Below, in pieces: positions 16,732 through 25,075 of a stretch of DNA of 64,000 bases. The stretch is from Streptomyces natalensis ATCC 27448 (lineage in GTDB: Bacteria; Actinomycetota; Actinomycetes; Streptomycetales; Streptomycetaceae). The notes under the pieces are model-generated. The model did not search any database and was not told the DNA's origin. It saw only the letters and a list, made by a program, of their open reading frames with translations. Position 1 is the first letter of the stretch. Each line of letters begins with the position of its first letter. A program made the translations under genes and the position numbers. The DNA lies in NCBI RefSeq assembly GCF_000935125.1, contig NZ_JRKI01000029.1, positions 1 through 64,000 of the forward strand, written 5' to 3'.

Positions 16732-17853
16732 ATGAGCTATTGCCTGAAGGCGATCACCCGCGAGGAGCATCTGGCCTTCGTCACGGCCCGGCCCTCGGTG
16801 AGCCACATGCAGGTTCCCTCGTGGGGGGAGGTGAAGCCGGACTGGCGGGCGGAGAGTCTGGGCTGGTTCGACGACAGCGACCGCCTCGTCGGGGCCGGGC
16901 TGGTGCTGCTGCGGCCGTTGCCGAAGCTGAAAAGGTACCTCGCCTACCTGCCCGAGGGCCCGGTCATCGACTGGGCCGCGGCAGATCTGGAGCGGTGGCT
17001 TGAGCCGATGCTCGCGTACCTGAAGGAGCACGGCGCCTTCTCGGTGAAGATGGGACCGCCCGTCGTCGCCCGCCGCTGGAGCGCCGAGGCGGTCAAGGCC
17101 GCAATCGCCGCCCCGCAGGCCCGGCAACTACGGGACGTGGAGGCCACCGCGCACGAACCGCGGGCCTTCGACATCGCCGACCGGCTGCGCCGGATGGGCT
17201 GGCACCAGACCGAGCCCGGCGGCGAGGACGGCTTCGCCGCAGGCCAGCCACGCTACGTGTTCCAGGTCCCCTTCGCCGGGCGGTCGTTGGAGGAGATCCA
17301 GCGCGACTTCAACCAGCAGTGGCGCCGCAACATCAAGAAGGCGGAGAAGGCCGGCGTCAAGGTCGTCCAGGGCGGCTACGAGGACCTGCCCGCGTTCTAC
17401 GACCTCTACGTCGAGACCGCTGAACGGGACCGGTTCATCCCGCGCCCGCTGTCCTACTTCCAGCGGATGTGGACCGCGCTGCAGGCCGAGGACAACGACC
17501 GGATGCGCCTCTACCTCGCCTATCACGGGGGCGAGGTGCTCGCCGCCGCCACGATGCTGACCGTCGGCGAGCACGTCTGGTACTCCTACGGCGCTTCCAC
17601 CAGCCGCAAGCGCGAGGTACAGCCGAATAACGCTGTCCAGTGGCGGATGATGTCCGACGCACACGAACTCGGAGCGGCTGTCTACGACTTCCGCGGCATC
17701 ACCGACACCCTGGAAGAGGACAACCACCTTCTGGGACTGCTCCGGTTCAAGGCCGGCACCGGCGGCCAGGCCGTCGAGTACCTCGGCGAGTGGGACTACC
17801 CCCTCAACAAGGTCCTGCACAAAGCCCTCGACCTCTACATGTCCCTCCGCTGA
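16732..17853 (+). CDS. femX: FemABX-type peptidyltransferase
   Basis: A 373-residue non-ribosomal aminoacyltransferase of the FemABX family, which adds the first glycine of the peptidoglycan cross-bridge to lipid II from Gly-tRNA. Two GNAT-like lobes are visible: lobe 1 with THxxFVxxRPSVSHMQVPSWGEVK-like text near the start and GPVIDW; lobe 2 with RDFNQQWRRNIKKAEKAGVKV, GGEVLAAATMLTVGEHVWYSYGAS, PNNAVQWRMM and YDFRGITDTLEEDNHLLGL, then GEWDYPLNKVLHKALDLYM. Length and motifs match streptomycete FemX/VanK proteins. The ATG at 16732 follows AAAGGAG by about 10 nt. The gene stands alone; no van genes are nearby, so it could be a housekeeping or a secondary copy. Confidence 0.88.
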   Translation: MSYCLKAITREEHLAFVTARPSVSHMQVPSWGEVKPDWRAESLGWFDDSDRLVGAGLVLLRPLPKLKRYLAYLPEGPVIDWAAADLERWLEPMLAYLKEHGAFSVKMGPPVVARRWSAEAVKAAIAAPQARQLRDVEATAHEPRAFDIADRLRRMGWHQTEPGGEDGFAAGQPRYVFQVPFAGRSLEEIQRDFNQQWRRNIKKAEKAGVKVVQGGYEDLPAFYDLYVETAERDRFIPRPLSYFQRMWTALQAEDNDRMRLYLAYHGGEVLAAATMLTVGEHVWYSYGASTSRKREVQPNNAVQWRMMSDAHELGAAVYDFRGITDTLEEDNHLLGLLRFKAGTGGQAVEYLGEWDYPLNKVLHKALDLYMSLR

Positions 17854-18253
17854 GACGACGGGTGATGTGACTGAGCGCTCCTCGTGGCGGGCGAGTGCTT
17901 GAGTTGGCGACGCTGAGCGTCAGAGTTGGCGAGTCTGCCGTGTCACTCGTCGAGGCAAACGAGACCGGCATAGGAGGGGCGCGCCGTAGCGGGGGGTGTG
18001 AGACCGCGCATCCGGCGGGCAGGAGGCCGCTCCACGTGCCGGGGCCGCACGCCCTTTCCGGTGGGCGCGGGCCGTCGGATGCTGCGAAGGGGCGGGCTTG
18101 GCAGGTGAGGCGCTCGCCGGCCCACTCGGCCAACGCCACCGCGATCGCCCTCAACAGGCTCCCGAGCTGGGCAGTCCGGCGCCCGTAGCGCACGGTCGGT
18201 CCGTCCTGGCTGCGGCTGCCTTCCTCGGTTTCCACCCTCGAAGGAGAAGCTCC

Positions 18254-18661
18254 ATGGCCCCCATACGTGCCACCGCAGCCCTGACAGTCACCGCCGCGGC
18301 TTTCTCCCTCACTCTGACCCTCGCCACCCCGGCCGCAGCCACGACCCACCCGTCCGTCCCACACGCCGCGCAACTCGCCGAGGACACCGTCAACTGTGTC
18401 GACTACAACGTCAACAGCAACCTCATCGGCGACAACCTGTTCGTACTCACCGACCTGAACCCGCAGGAGACGGAGAGCACGCCGCCCGGCACCGTCGACA
18501 GTGTGTGCACCACCAGTGCGCTGAGCACCGAACCGGCGACGATGACGGCCACCTTCAGCAACGGCACCACCAAGACCGCGACCATCCAGCCCGGGCAGTC
18601 CGTCACCTTCAGGCCCCCGCATGGTGACATCGACGACCGTATCAGGGGCGTCCTCGGCTGA
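18254..18661 (+). CDS. Small secreted protein, unknown function
   Basis: A 135-residue exported protein. The ATG at 18254 follows GAAGGAG. The signal peptide covers about residues 1-32 (MAPIRATAALTVTAAAFSL, cleavage after PAAA). The mature part has two cysteines (VNCVDYN, DSVCTTS) and is rich in Asp, Thr and Asn; it ends HGDIDDRIRGVLG. I recognise no family. The 400 bp before it (17854-18253) contain no clear gene. Confidence 0.6.
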   Translation: MAPIRATAALTVTAAAFSLTLTLATPAAATTHPSVPHAAQLAEDTVNCVDYNVNSNLIGDNLFVLTDLNPQETESTPPGTVDSVCTTSALSTEPATMTATFSNGTTKTATIQPGQSVTFRPPHGDIDDRIRGVLG

Positions 18662-18699
18662 CTGGGATAAAAGAGCGGTAGCACCTGTCCCCGCCCCCG

Positions 18700-18848
18700 G
18701 CCCAGGACGGCCGGGCCGATACCTACCTCCACCGCCCCGACTGCGCCCAGGCGCTGTCGACCGGCGGCCGCTGACGGACCGCGAGGCGCTCGCAGCACTC
18801 GCCGGGCCGGACGTCACGGAGCCCTGCCCGGTGTGCGCCCCGATGCTG
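18700..18848 (+). pseudogene. DUF6233 family C-terminal fragment, frameshifted
   Basis: GRADTYLHRPDCAQALSTGGR ends in a stop in one frame; the next frame continues RPLTDREALAALAGPDVTEPCPVCAP. Together they form the cysteine-containing C-terminus of DUF6233, a streptomycete family of unknown function. The N-terminus is absent. Confidence 0.5.
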
Positions 18849-18983
18849 TACTGCGGCACCAGCAATGACACGCGAATCGCCGGCTGGAAAGCCACCAGGC
18901 CGGCCTGGTGGCGGTCAATCGGCGGGCGATTCGCCCGGCGCCACGAGGAGATCCCGGAGTTCGGCGGGAAGAGCGTGCTGCGA

Positions 18984-19274
18984 ATGGAGCGGGACACTGA
19001 TGTCGAGATGCTGCTTCAGGCCGTGACTGCCGCAGGCCCGGACGGACGGATCGACCTCACCGCCGCCCAGGAGGCCGCCGCCGAGCGCTTCATGGACTGC
19101 GTGATCACCGCCATGACCGCCGGTCAGCTGGCCATCGAACGTGATCTCCAGCCTCTCGCCCGTCTCGACGGCGCCACCCACCCCGCCGCCCTTGTGGCGG
19201 CCGCCACCGCATGCGTCGCGGCCCTCACCCTCGCGGCCACCCTGACCGCAACCCTCGCTCAGGGCACCCCCTGA
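18984..19274 (+). CDS. Small hypothetical membrane-anchored protein
   Basis: From ATG 18984 the frame encodes 96 residues: an amphipathic helical part (MLLQAVTAAG, DLTAAQEAAAERFMDCVITAM) and a strongly hydrophobic C-terminal helix (AALVAAATACVAALTLAATL) that could be a tail anchor. No family is recognised and the ribosome site is poor. The frame stays open upstream, so the start is uncertain. It is followed by a strong terminator. Confidence 0.4.
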   Translation: MERDTDVEMLLQAVTAAGPDGRIDLTAAQEAAAERFMDCVITAMTAGQLAIERDLQPLARLDGATHPAALVAAATACVAALTLAATLTATLAQGTP

Positions 19275-19327
19275 ACCCCCGTCAAGCCCCCAGCACCGCG
19301 CCGTGCGCTGTCGTCCGCTCATACCGA

Positions 19328-19361
19328 GAAGCCCCTCACAGTTCCTTCGGTGAGGGGCTTC
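19328..19361 (+). terminator. Bidirectional terminator between convergent genes
   Basis: GAAGCCCCTCAC and GTGAGGGGCTTC form a perfect 12-bp stem with a 10-nt loop. It lies between a plus-strand gene ending at 19274 and the lsr2 gene ending at 19378 on the other strand, so it can serve both. Confidence 0.85.
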
Positions 19362-19377
19362 CGGGTGTATGAGGAGG

Positions 19378-19704
19378 TCAGTGGGCCTTGGCGTACGCTT
19401 CGCGGACCGCTGCCGGCACCCTGCCGCGATTGCTGACCTCGAAGCCGGCTTCCTTGGCCCATGCGCGGATGGCGGCGCTGTCGTCACGGCTGACGGCGGT
19501 GGCCTTGTGGGACTTGCGGGCCCTACCGGTCTTTCGCCCCGCCTTGGTGAAGGGAGCCATCGCCTCAAGCAGTTGGTCGTAGCTGTCGGGAGCCAGGTCA
19601 ATCTCGTACTGCACACCGTCAAGACTGAAGGTGTGGGTGGTGGCCTCCGAGGACTCTTCACCCGTGAGGTCATCCGTGCAAATGGTTACAACTTTCTGGG
19701 CCAT
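19378..19704 (-). CDS. lsr2: Lsr2 family nucleoid-associated protein
   Basis: A 108-residue Lsr2. Residues 1-55 form the oligomerisation domain (MAQKVVTICTDDLTGE, TTHTFSLDGVQYEIDLAPDSYDQLLEAM); residues 75-108 form the DNA-binding domain (IRAWAKEAGFEVSNRGRVPAAVREAYAKAH) with the AT-hook-like R-G-R that inserts into the minor groove. Lsr2 binds AT-rich, horizontally acquired DNA and silences it. Streptomycetes often carry a second copy such as LsrL; which one this is cannot be told here. A TACAAT hexamer lies only 6 bp before the ATG, so the mRNA may be leaderless. Confidence 0.95.
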   Translation of the reverse strand: MAQKVVTICTDDLTGEESSEATTHTFSLDGVQYEIDLAPDSYDQLLEAMAPFTKAGRKTGRARKSHKATAVSRDDSAAIRAWAKEAGFEVSNRGRVPAAVREAYAKAH

Positions 19705-19710
19705 GGCACG

Positions 19711-19739
19711 ATTGTAGAAGCTGGCAGTGCAGCCAAGAA
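19711..19739 (-). promoter_or_regulatory. lsr2 promoter, probably leaderless
   Basis: On the minus strand TTCTTG and TACAAT are spaced by 17 bp. The -10 box ends 6 bp before the lsr2 ATG, which places the transcription start at or next to the A of the start codon, and no Shine-Dalgarno sequence is present. Confidence 0.55.
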
Positions 19740-19779
19740 CGATCCACGCAGCGGGCCGTTACCGACTCATCAGGCAGCC

Positions 19780-20046
19780 CTAGTGGGCCGCCAGCATCCC
19801 CACAACGATGCCCACGACCATCACCACGCCGAGGGCCAGTAGCACGCGCTTGGGATCCACTCCCGTGGGGCGGCCTGCTGACCCACGACGCAGGAAAAGA
19901 GGCATCCCGACGAAGCCCTGCGAGTCCCCGGTGTGATGGTGGTGATTGCCGTGGTGGCCGTGGTGGCCCAACCCACCGCCATGATGGTGCCCGCTGAAGC
20001 CACCGCCGTGGTGGCCGCCCCCGCTGAATCCTCCGCCGCCGTGCAT
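19780..20046 (-). CDS. His/Gly-rich small membrane protein
   Basis: An 88-residue protein. The ATG at 20046 follows GGGGAGA. Residues 1-40 are almost only Gly, His, Ser and Phe (MHGGGGFSGGGHHGGG, HHHGGGLGHHGHHGNHHHH), with about 15 histidines. Then come FVGMPLFLRRGS, a short basic linker and one C-terminal transmembrane helix (VLLALGVVMVVGIVVGMLAAH). The His-rich tail could bind Ni, Zn, Cu or Co. The function is unknown; a similar layout is seen in small metal-binding or quality-control membrane proteins. It is the neighbour upstream of lsr2, reading in the same direction. Confidence 0.6.
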   Translation of the reverse strand: MHGGGGFSGGGHHGGGFSGHHHGGGLGHHGHHGNHHHHTGDSQGFVGMPLFLRRGSAGRPTGVDPKRVLLALGVVMVVGIVVGMLAAH

Positions 20047-20240
20047 GGTGCTCTCCCCGTTGTTCGTGATCCGTTCTTCACCACCCCCTGCCCGGGTTCC
20101 GCCGGCCCACACCTGAACGGCCGAGGTCCTTCGCGCCTACTCGCTGACTGCGTATCAATCACGTGACGCATCGGACAGCCGCTACCAGCCCTCGCAGGGG
20201 CCATCTCCGGCGCCACCAGTTGGTATGTACGCTTGGTCAC

Positions 20241-20450
20241 GTGAAGCAGTACAACCAGCGCGGTACCGATGCACACACCTATACCGTCCTCGCCTTGACC
20301 CTGATCGGCACCGCCATCGGCGGCTTTACCTTCAGCGCCGTCTCGGAGTGGCAAGGAAAAATCCTCGCGCTGATCATCTTGATCGGTTGGGGTCTGGGCG
20401 TCCGATGGTGGAGCCGCACCCGGCCCCACCACACCAGCGACACCTACTGA
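20241..20450 (+). CDS. Small two-helix membrane protein
   Basis: From GTG 20241 it encodes 69 residues with two hydrophobic helices (YTVLALTLIGTAIGGFTFSAV and ILALIILIGWGLGVRWW) and a charged tail. An ATG further upstream would add 26 residues with no helix. No family is recognised. Confidence 0.45.
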   Translation: MKQYNQRGTDAHTYTVLALTLIGTAIGGFTFSAVSEWQGKILALIILIGWGLGVRWWSRTRPHHTSDTY

Positions 20451-20486
20451 CCTCGCGAGGTGACGGGAACGCGGGCGGGGACGACG

Positions 20487-21405
20487 TCACTTCAGCGCCG
20501 TATTCGCCGCCGTCGTCAGGATCGACCGTAGCTGCGCAATGATGTCCAGCCGGTTCCGCACGAACTGCGGATCCGTGATCTTTCCGGTCGCCGGATCGGT
20601 GTTGCCGGCGCCGAACTGGAGCACCGGTGTGTGCACGTGCCCGCCCGGCAGCGTGTCGTGCAGGCCCAGCCGGTCGCGCAGCAGGGTCGCGCGGTAGGCG
20701 ATCTCATTGGAGAGGTAGTTGCCGCCGCCGCCCTCGCGGGCCGTGGAGCCCGGGGTGGGGCCGTCGGGGCGTACGACGGGTTCGGTGCTCCCTGTCGGGA
20801 TCTCGGTGACGGGGGTGTGGTCGTAGGCCGGGAACCGGCCGGTGTGCGCGGTCACGATCGCCTTGTAGGGGAGGGTGGTCGTCGTCCACTGCGGTGGTGT
20901 GGCCGGGGCGGCGACCGGGATGGTCCCGGTGCTGCTGATGTTGCCGTTGTCGGGGTAGCCGCCGCGCCAGGCCCCGTTCGTCCGCTCGACGTCGAAGCGG
21001 CCCGTCCGGCCCTGGCTGACCGTCGTGTACAGGTCGACCTTCGGCAGGTACGGCGCCAGCGTCCGCTCCACCGTCCCGTTCGCGAAGTCCTGCCAGCGCA
21101 CCGGGAACGTGACGGCCTCGATGCGGGCCGGTCCGGAGTTGGTCTGGATCACCTTCCCGTCGAGAGCGAGCGCGACGGCCCCGGACGGGTTGGAGATCCT
21201 GATGTCCTGGTCCAGCGTGAACGGGTCGAAGCCGGTGACGAGAATGCCCTTGATGCCCGTGGCGCACGACGGGTAGCGGATGTCGCTCCGGCCGCGCGAG
21301 GTCCGCTCCAACTGGTCCAGCAGGGCCGAGCGTTGCGCGTCACCGGATCCCGAAGTCCGGCTCCCACGTGCGCACGTCCCGCGTCATCAGCTTGTCGACG
21401 ACCTT
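20487..21405 (-). pseudogene. Pyroglutamyl-peptidase-like (C15) protein, 5' truncated and frameshifted
   Basis: The main frame encodes IKGILVTGFDPFTLDQDIRIS, NPSGAVALALDGKVI, FPVRWQDFANGTVERTLAPYL, TVSQGRTGRFDVERTNGAWRG and the conserved end GGGGNYLSNEIAYRATLLRDR, GGHVHTPVLQFG. This is the streptomycete pyrrolidone-carboxylate peptidase-like family; the N and histidine motifs of the catalytic fold are present. A short upstream piece (KLMTRDVRTWEPDFGI) lies in another frame with a break near 21345. The first half of the usual protein is replaced by an IS5-type transposase fragment from about 21405. The gene is probably dead. Confidence 0.75.
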
Positions 21406-21740
21406 GTTGTAGCGGGCGGTGGTCATCTCCGAGGAGCGGCCCGGCCGCACAGCCGACAGCCACACCAGCTGCCCCTTGTGATCGGTGAGCGCGAGGAAGA
21501 GCAGGCCGTGGGCCGCCCGCCTGTCGGCGAGGCGCTGGTCATGGTGCAGGACGCCGAGCACGATCGCGGCAATCGTCCCGGCCGGGAGCTTGCGCACCTG
21601 GAGCGGATCTTCTTCAGGTGGGTGCGCAGCAAGCCGGCGACGAGGTTCAAGGTGGCCGTGGACAGCTGCAGACTGGACTGAATAAACAGCTCTCTCCCGG
21701 AGCCCTTGGCTGGGCTGGTCTCGTTCGCATGCAACGTCAA
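21390..21740 (-). pseudogene. IS5-like transposase remnant joined to the C15 fragment
   Basis: Two minus-strand frames give SSLQLSTATLNLVAGLLRTHL and PAGTIAAIVLGVLHHDQRLAD, then AHGLLFLALTDHKGQLVWLSAV, RPGRSSEMTTARYNK. These are the N-terminal part and a segment around the second aspartate of an IS5-type transposase; the stretch between them is deleted. Confidence 0.65.
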
Positions 21741-21771
21741 CTGCCGCCGGGGACACCACTGTTACGGCACG
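21724..21771 (-). repeat. IS-end repeat, copy A
   Basis: This 48-bp segment matches 24451-24498 at 45 of 48 positions but in the opposite orientation. It precedes the transposase start and contains TTGACGTTGCATGCGAA, so it is probably the promoter-bearing end of one IS type. Downstream DNA differs between the copies. Confidence 0.8.
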
Positions 21772-22266
21772 TACCGGACATCGCATTGCGCCCCGGACCG
21801 GGTACAGCGTCGATCAACAGCCTGACGGGGCGTGATCTCGAATACGAGTATTGAATTCGACCAGGTCAATGAGGTGACCGTCGGATGCATGCTCTCTCAT
21901 CCGCCGCGGGTGGCACGGCTGTCACAGTGGTGGTCGCAAGAGAAGGCCGCGGAAGCCTCGCAAGGTCCCTGCGCGCCCCCATTCTACAGCTTGCGCGCCC
22001 CTGGCGGATTCTTGTTTATTTTCGCATCAACTGAAATTCTATTCAAGGGCGAAAATGAGCCCCGCGCATCCGAAAGGCATCGGAGCCCCGCGCGTACGTC
22101 CGCGCTCACCTCGGCCTCTCCTCCTTTCCCTTGTCGAATTCATGTGGCCACCACGTTCACCACTGGTCTCCCGGCGACAGACGATCGCCCCGCGCCCATC
22201 ACCCACATGACCAGCACGAATCCCTTAATCAAACGTCACACCAGCCCCGCGACGAGCAATTTCAAG

Positions 22267-22953
22267 ATGGACACCTTCAACGAGGGCCAGGAGCTGATGA
22301 TCTCTCCATATATCGCACGTTGGTCAGGTGAACAGCCTCACACGACCGGTCTGCTGGTTCGCAATAGTCGGCTTGGCTACCGTGATGAACAGCTGGGCGA
22401 TCGCGATGGATGCGGCGCGTTGTGGGTGCGATGCCCCACGGCACCGGGTGACGGGCAGATCCAGTTCGGCAGGGTCCACCCCCGTCGCCAGCGTGATGCC
22501 ATGTGGAACATGCGCTGCCAGGTCTGCGGCCGAGATCCCGACGAGGACGATCGCGGGCTGCTGTGGCTGGAGTCGAAGGCCCCTGACGAGATCGCGGCGG
22601 CCCATGGGGTCGGCGCGCCCGTCCTGACCTGCTACCCGCCGATCTGTAGCCCGTGTCTGCGCGCATCGACCGCCCAGTGCCCTGACTTGCGGAAACGCGC
22701 GACCGTGCTGCGAGTGCAGGCAGTTCGCCTCTACGGCGTGATCGGTCCCCACTACACACCAACCTCAGACGGGCGGCTCGTCATCGGCACCAGCGAACCG
22801 TCCCCCGAAGAGAAAACGTTCTGCTACCACGATCCACGACTGCCCATGGTGCTGGCGTTCCAGCAGCTCATCCAACTCGAGGACTTCACGATCGTCACCG
22901 GAACCAACCAAATTGGAGGAAAGACACGATGGGCAACACCCGCAGACGTCTGA
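22267..22953 (+). CDS. Streptomycete-specific hypothetical protein with Cys pairs
   Basis: From ATG 22267 it encodes 228 residues: MDTFNEGQELMISPYIARWSG, RNSRLGYRDEQLGDRDGCGALW, FGRVHPRRQRDAMWNMRCQVCG, then LTCYPPICSPCLRASTAQCPDLRK and YDPRLPM-like text near the end. The pattern fits a protein group common in streptomycetes. The CxxC pairs (CQVC, CSPC) suggest a zinc site. An upstream ATG at 22207 is possible. Function is unknown. Its 3' end overlaps the start of the secreted S74 protein by 25 bp in another frame, so the two are co-transcribed. Confidence 0.6.
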   Translation: MDTFNEGQELMISPYIARWSGEQPHTTGLLVRNSRLGYRDEQLGDRDGCGALWVRCPTAPGDGQIQFGRVHPRRQRDAMWNMRCQVCGRDPDEDDRGLLWLESKAPDEIAAAHGVGAPVLTCYPPICSPCLRASTAQCPDLRKRATVLRVQAVRLYGVIGPHYTPTSDGRLVIGTSEPSPEEKTFCYHDPRLPMVLAFQQLIQLEDFTIVTGTNQIGGKTRWATPADV

Positions 22954-23567
22954 TCGCCACCATGGGCGCAGCGGCCGTCATCGCCACCATGGCCGGGACG
23001 ACACCGGCCCACGCGGATGCCTCCGCCGACATCTGGACGGTCTACGCCGGCCATGGGTCACTCGAGGCCAATATGCAGGCGTGCAAGAACAGCCTCATCC
23101 CGGTCAACGACGCATGCTTCGGCCTCCAGGACCACGAAGTCCTCGGCCTGGTCGACGGCCTGCTGGCCACCGACGAAATCAACGACGTGGCGCACATCAG
23201 GTACGACGACCTCGGTACGCTCCCCCCACCCGAGACACCGACGAACGCCATCATCAGGGCCTGGAACCGACCTGGCATCGACAAACCCACCATGCTCATC
23301 GGCGCCGGAACTCCAACGGACCAGACCGCCAACGAGATGTCCGGAATGGAGTTCTACCTCAACCCTGGCCAAGACCTCAACGGGGGCCCATTGGACGGCT
23401 ACGGCGGGTATGGCAGCGGCGGTCCCGGCTGGAACGGTGGCGGCTGGGGCGGCTGCAACTCCTGCGGGTGGCAAACCCAGGGCTTTGGCAACCAGTTTCC
23501 CATGATGGGAGGTTGGAGCGACGTGAATCTCAAGGACGGCATCGTCCCTGTCACCTGGAGCCGCTGA
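22929..23567 (+). CDS. Secreted Gly-rich protein ending at the start of an S74 chaperone domain
   Basis: A 212-residue exported protein. The ATG at 22929 has GGAGGA 7 nt before it. The signal peptide is about residues 1-30 (MGNTRRRLIATMGAAAVIA, cleavage after AHA). A 120-residue mixed domain follows, then a Gly/aromatic-rich linker (GGYGSGGPGWNGGG) and WSDVNLKDGIVPVTW, which is the beginning of a Peptidase_S74 domain, including the Ser-Asp at which such domains cut themselves off. The frame then meets TGA 23565-23567 and continues open, in the same frame, as the next entry. Without that TGA the product would be a 342-residue secreted fibre-like protein. Confidence 0.7.
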   Translation: MGNTRRRLIATMGAAAVIATMAGTTPAHADASADIWTVYAGHGSLEANMQACKNSLIPVNDACFGLQDHEVLGLVDGLLATDEINDVAHIRYDDLGTLPPPETPTNAIIRAWNRPGIDKPTMLIGAGTPTDQTANEMSGMEFYLNPGQDLNGGPLDGYGGYGSGGPGWNGGGWGGCNSCGWQTQGFGNQFPMMGGWSDVNLKDGIVPVTWSR

Positions 23568-23957
23568 ATGAGTTCCCCTAGACCCCGGTCCCCGCAACCG
23601 CGGGAACCGGGGGCCACTGAGCAGAGCGAAGATGTACGTCTCCCGGTCAACGGCTTCGACATCCTTGACAAAGTGCTGACCTTGCCGGTCACCACCTGGC
23701 ACTACAAGACCGACCCCCCGGGCGTCTGCCACCTGGGCCCGATGGCCCAAGACTGGAAAGCAGCCTTCAACCTGGGCGACGATGACACCATGATCTGGTG
23801 CGTCGACGCCAACGGCGTCACCATCGTCTCCATCCAGGCCCTCCACCGGCTCATCACCGACCTGCAGACCGCCAATGCCCGCCTCCAATCCCAACTCGCC
23901 GACCTCACTACACGCCTCGACTCCATAACTGGTCGTGGGGGTGGTGTGGGTCGTTGA
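23568..23957 (+). CDS. Remainder of the S74 intramolecular chaperone domain plus coiled coil
   Basis: It begins with ATG directly after the TGA (TGAATG) and is in the same frame as the preceding ORF. Residues 1-29 are a Pro/Arg-rich insert not typical of the family. Residues 30-100 are S74 text: FDILDKVLTLPVTTWHYKTD, GVCHLGPMAQDWKAAF, MIWCVDANGVTIVSIQALHRL. Residues 95-125 are a heptad coiled coil (LITDLQTANARLQSQLADL). S74 domains assemble trimeric phage tail fibres and some bacterial surface proteins. Alone, this piece lacks the cleavage site and a signal peptide, so it makes sense only with readthrough, reinitiation, or as a broken gene. Confidence 0.65.
   Translation: MSSPRPRSPQPREPGATEQSEDVRLPVNGFDILDKVLTLPVTTWHYKTDPPGVCHLGPMAQDWKAAFNLGDDDTMIWCVDANGVTIVSIQALHRLITDLQTANARLQSQLADLTTRLDSITGRGGGVGR
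23583..23612 (+). repeat. Strong hairpin 15 nt after the in-frame TGA
   Basis: CCCCGGTCCCCGC and GCGGGAACCGGGG pair over 13 positions with one mismatch around an AACC loop. It lies inside the extra 90-bp segment (23565-23654) that separates the two halves of the S74 domain. Confidence 0.8.
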
Positions 23958-24097
23958 TCGCGTACTCATGCTGGTCGCGGGCGATCATCGGAGCTCAAGA
24001 TCGCCCGCCGTCTCGGCGACCACGGATCCATGGATTCTCCAGCGTGAGCGCGGTGTCTGTCCGTATGTCCGTACGATCCGGACGCAAAGTGCCACAC

Positions 24098-24440
24098 GTG
24101 GCCAACGACACGGAACCAGACCTGCGCGAGCTGAGCTGATCGCTGCCCGTCGGGCCGAGCGGGACGTGCAGGTGGAGGAGTTGAGCCAGCAGGTCCAGGC
24201 AGCGCGCGAGGAGCTGGAGGAGTTGTCCACCGCCGAGAGGGTCGCACGCCGGCTGGCGGAGCATCTGCACGTCGAGGCCGCGAAGCAGGTGGCACCCTCT
24301 CCCGCTACAGGCCAGGTCGCAGGCCGTGCGGTGCTGCTGGTCCCGCACCGTGAACGCGGCCTCGGCATGGATGTACTGCCCGAGGACTACCAGCGGATCA
24401 CGGATGTGGTCGGCGCGGTGCGGACCGCGGCATCGACCAT
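24098..24440 (+). pseudogene. Remnant of an IS-associated streptomycete hypothetical protein
   Basis: VANDTEPDLREL breaks into another frame that continues ELIAARRAERDVQVEELSQQV, AREELEELSTAERVARRLAEH, GRAVLLVPHRERGLGMDVLPE and DYQRITDVV. It is a coiled-coil protein often found beside streptomycete transposases. The C-terminal winged-helix part is lost at the junction with the IS-end repeat. Confidence 0.5.
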
Positions 24441-24450
24441 TCGGCCGGGT

Positions 24451-24498
24451 CGTGCCATAACAGTGGTGTCCGCGACGGCAGTTGACGTTGCATGCGAA
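24451..24498 (+). repeat. IS-end repeat, copy B
   Basis: 48 bp, 45 of them identical to the reverse complement of 21724-21771. Here the repeat is fused directly to IS701 transposase sequence, unlike copy A, so the two insertions were reshuffled after arrival. Confidence 0.8.
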
Positions 24499-24500
24499 AC

Positions 24501-25075
24501 GGAGCCGGAGCCCACGGCCAGCGCATCTACGACTGGGCCGGCACCGAGGTCAGGCCCTGGCAACGTCCGGACCGCCGGCACTGGGTCCTGGCCCGCCGCA
24601 GCCTCACCGCCCCGCACGAGATCGCCTACTACATCGCCTACGCCCCCGCCGATGCCACACTCGATGACCTCATCGCCGTCGCCGGCACCCGCTGGGCCAT
24701 CGAGGAATACTTCCAAAGCGCCAAGGACGAATGCGGCCTGGACCACTACCAGGTCCGCCGCTACCAAGGATGGCACCGGCACATCATTCTTGCCATGGCC
24801 GCCCACGCCTCCCTCACCGTCACCCGCGCGACCGGACTCAACACGGACAAAGCAGACACGGATCCTCCGGACTCGTTCCCCGCAGTGTCCCCGAACTCCG
24901 ACGCCTGACCACCCGCCTCAGCCAGCCCGCCCACCACAGCATCGAGTTCGTGCTGCACTGGTCCTGCTGGCGCCGCCGACGACAACACCAAGCCAGCCAC
25001 AGCCGCTACAAACGACGAGGCCATAGCCATAGAAATACCGCCTCGTCACCTCAGACACGGTTGCAGTACTACCAC
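24501..25075 (+). pseudogene. IS701-family transposase C-terminal remnant
   Basis: GAHGQRIYDWAGTEVRPW, HWVLARRSLTAPHEIAYYI, LIAVAGTRWAIEEYFQSAKDE (catalytic glutamate) and CGLDHYQVRRYQGWHRHI are the final third of an IS701 transposase. A second frame after 24930 continues IEFVLHWSCWRRRRQHQAS, the normal C-terminus. The N-terminal two thirds are absent and the frame is broken. Confidence 0.8.
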
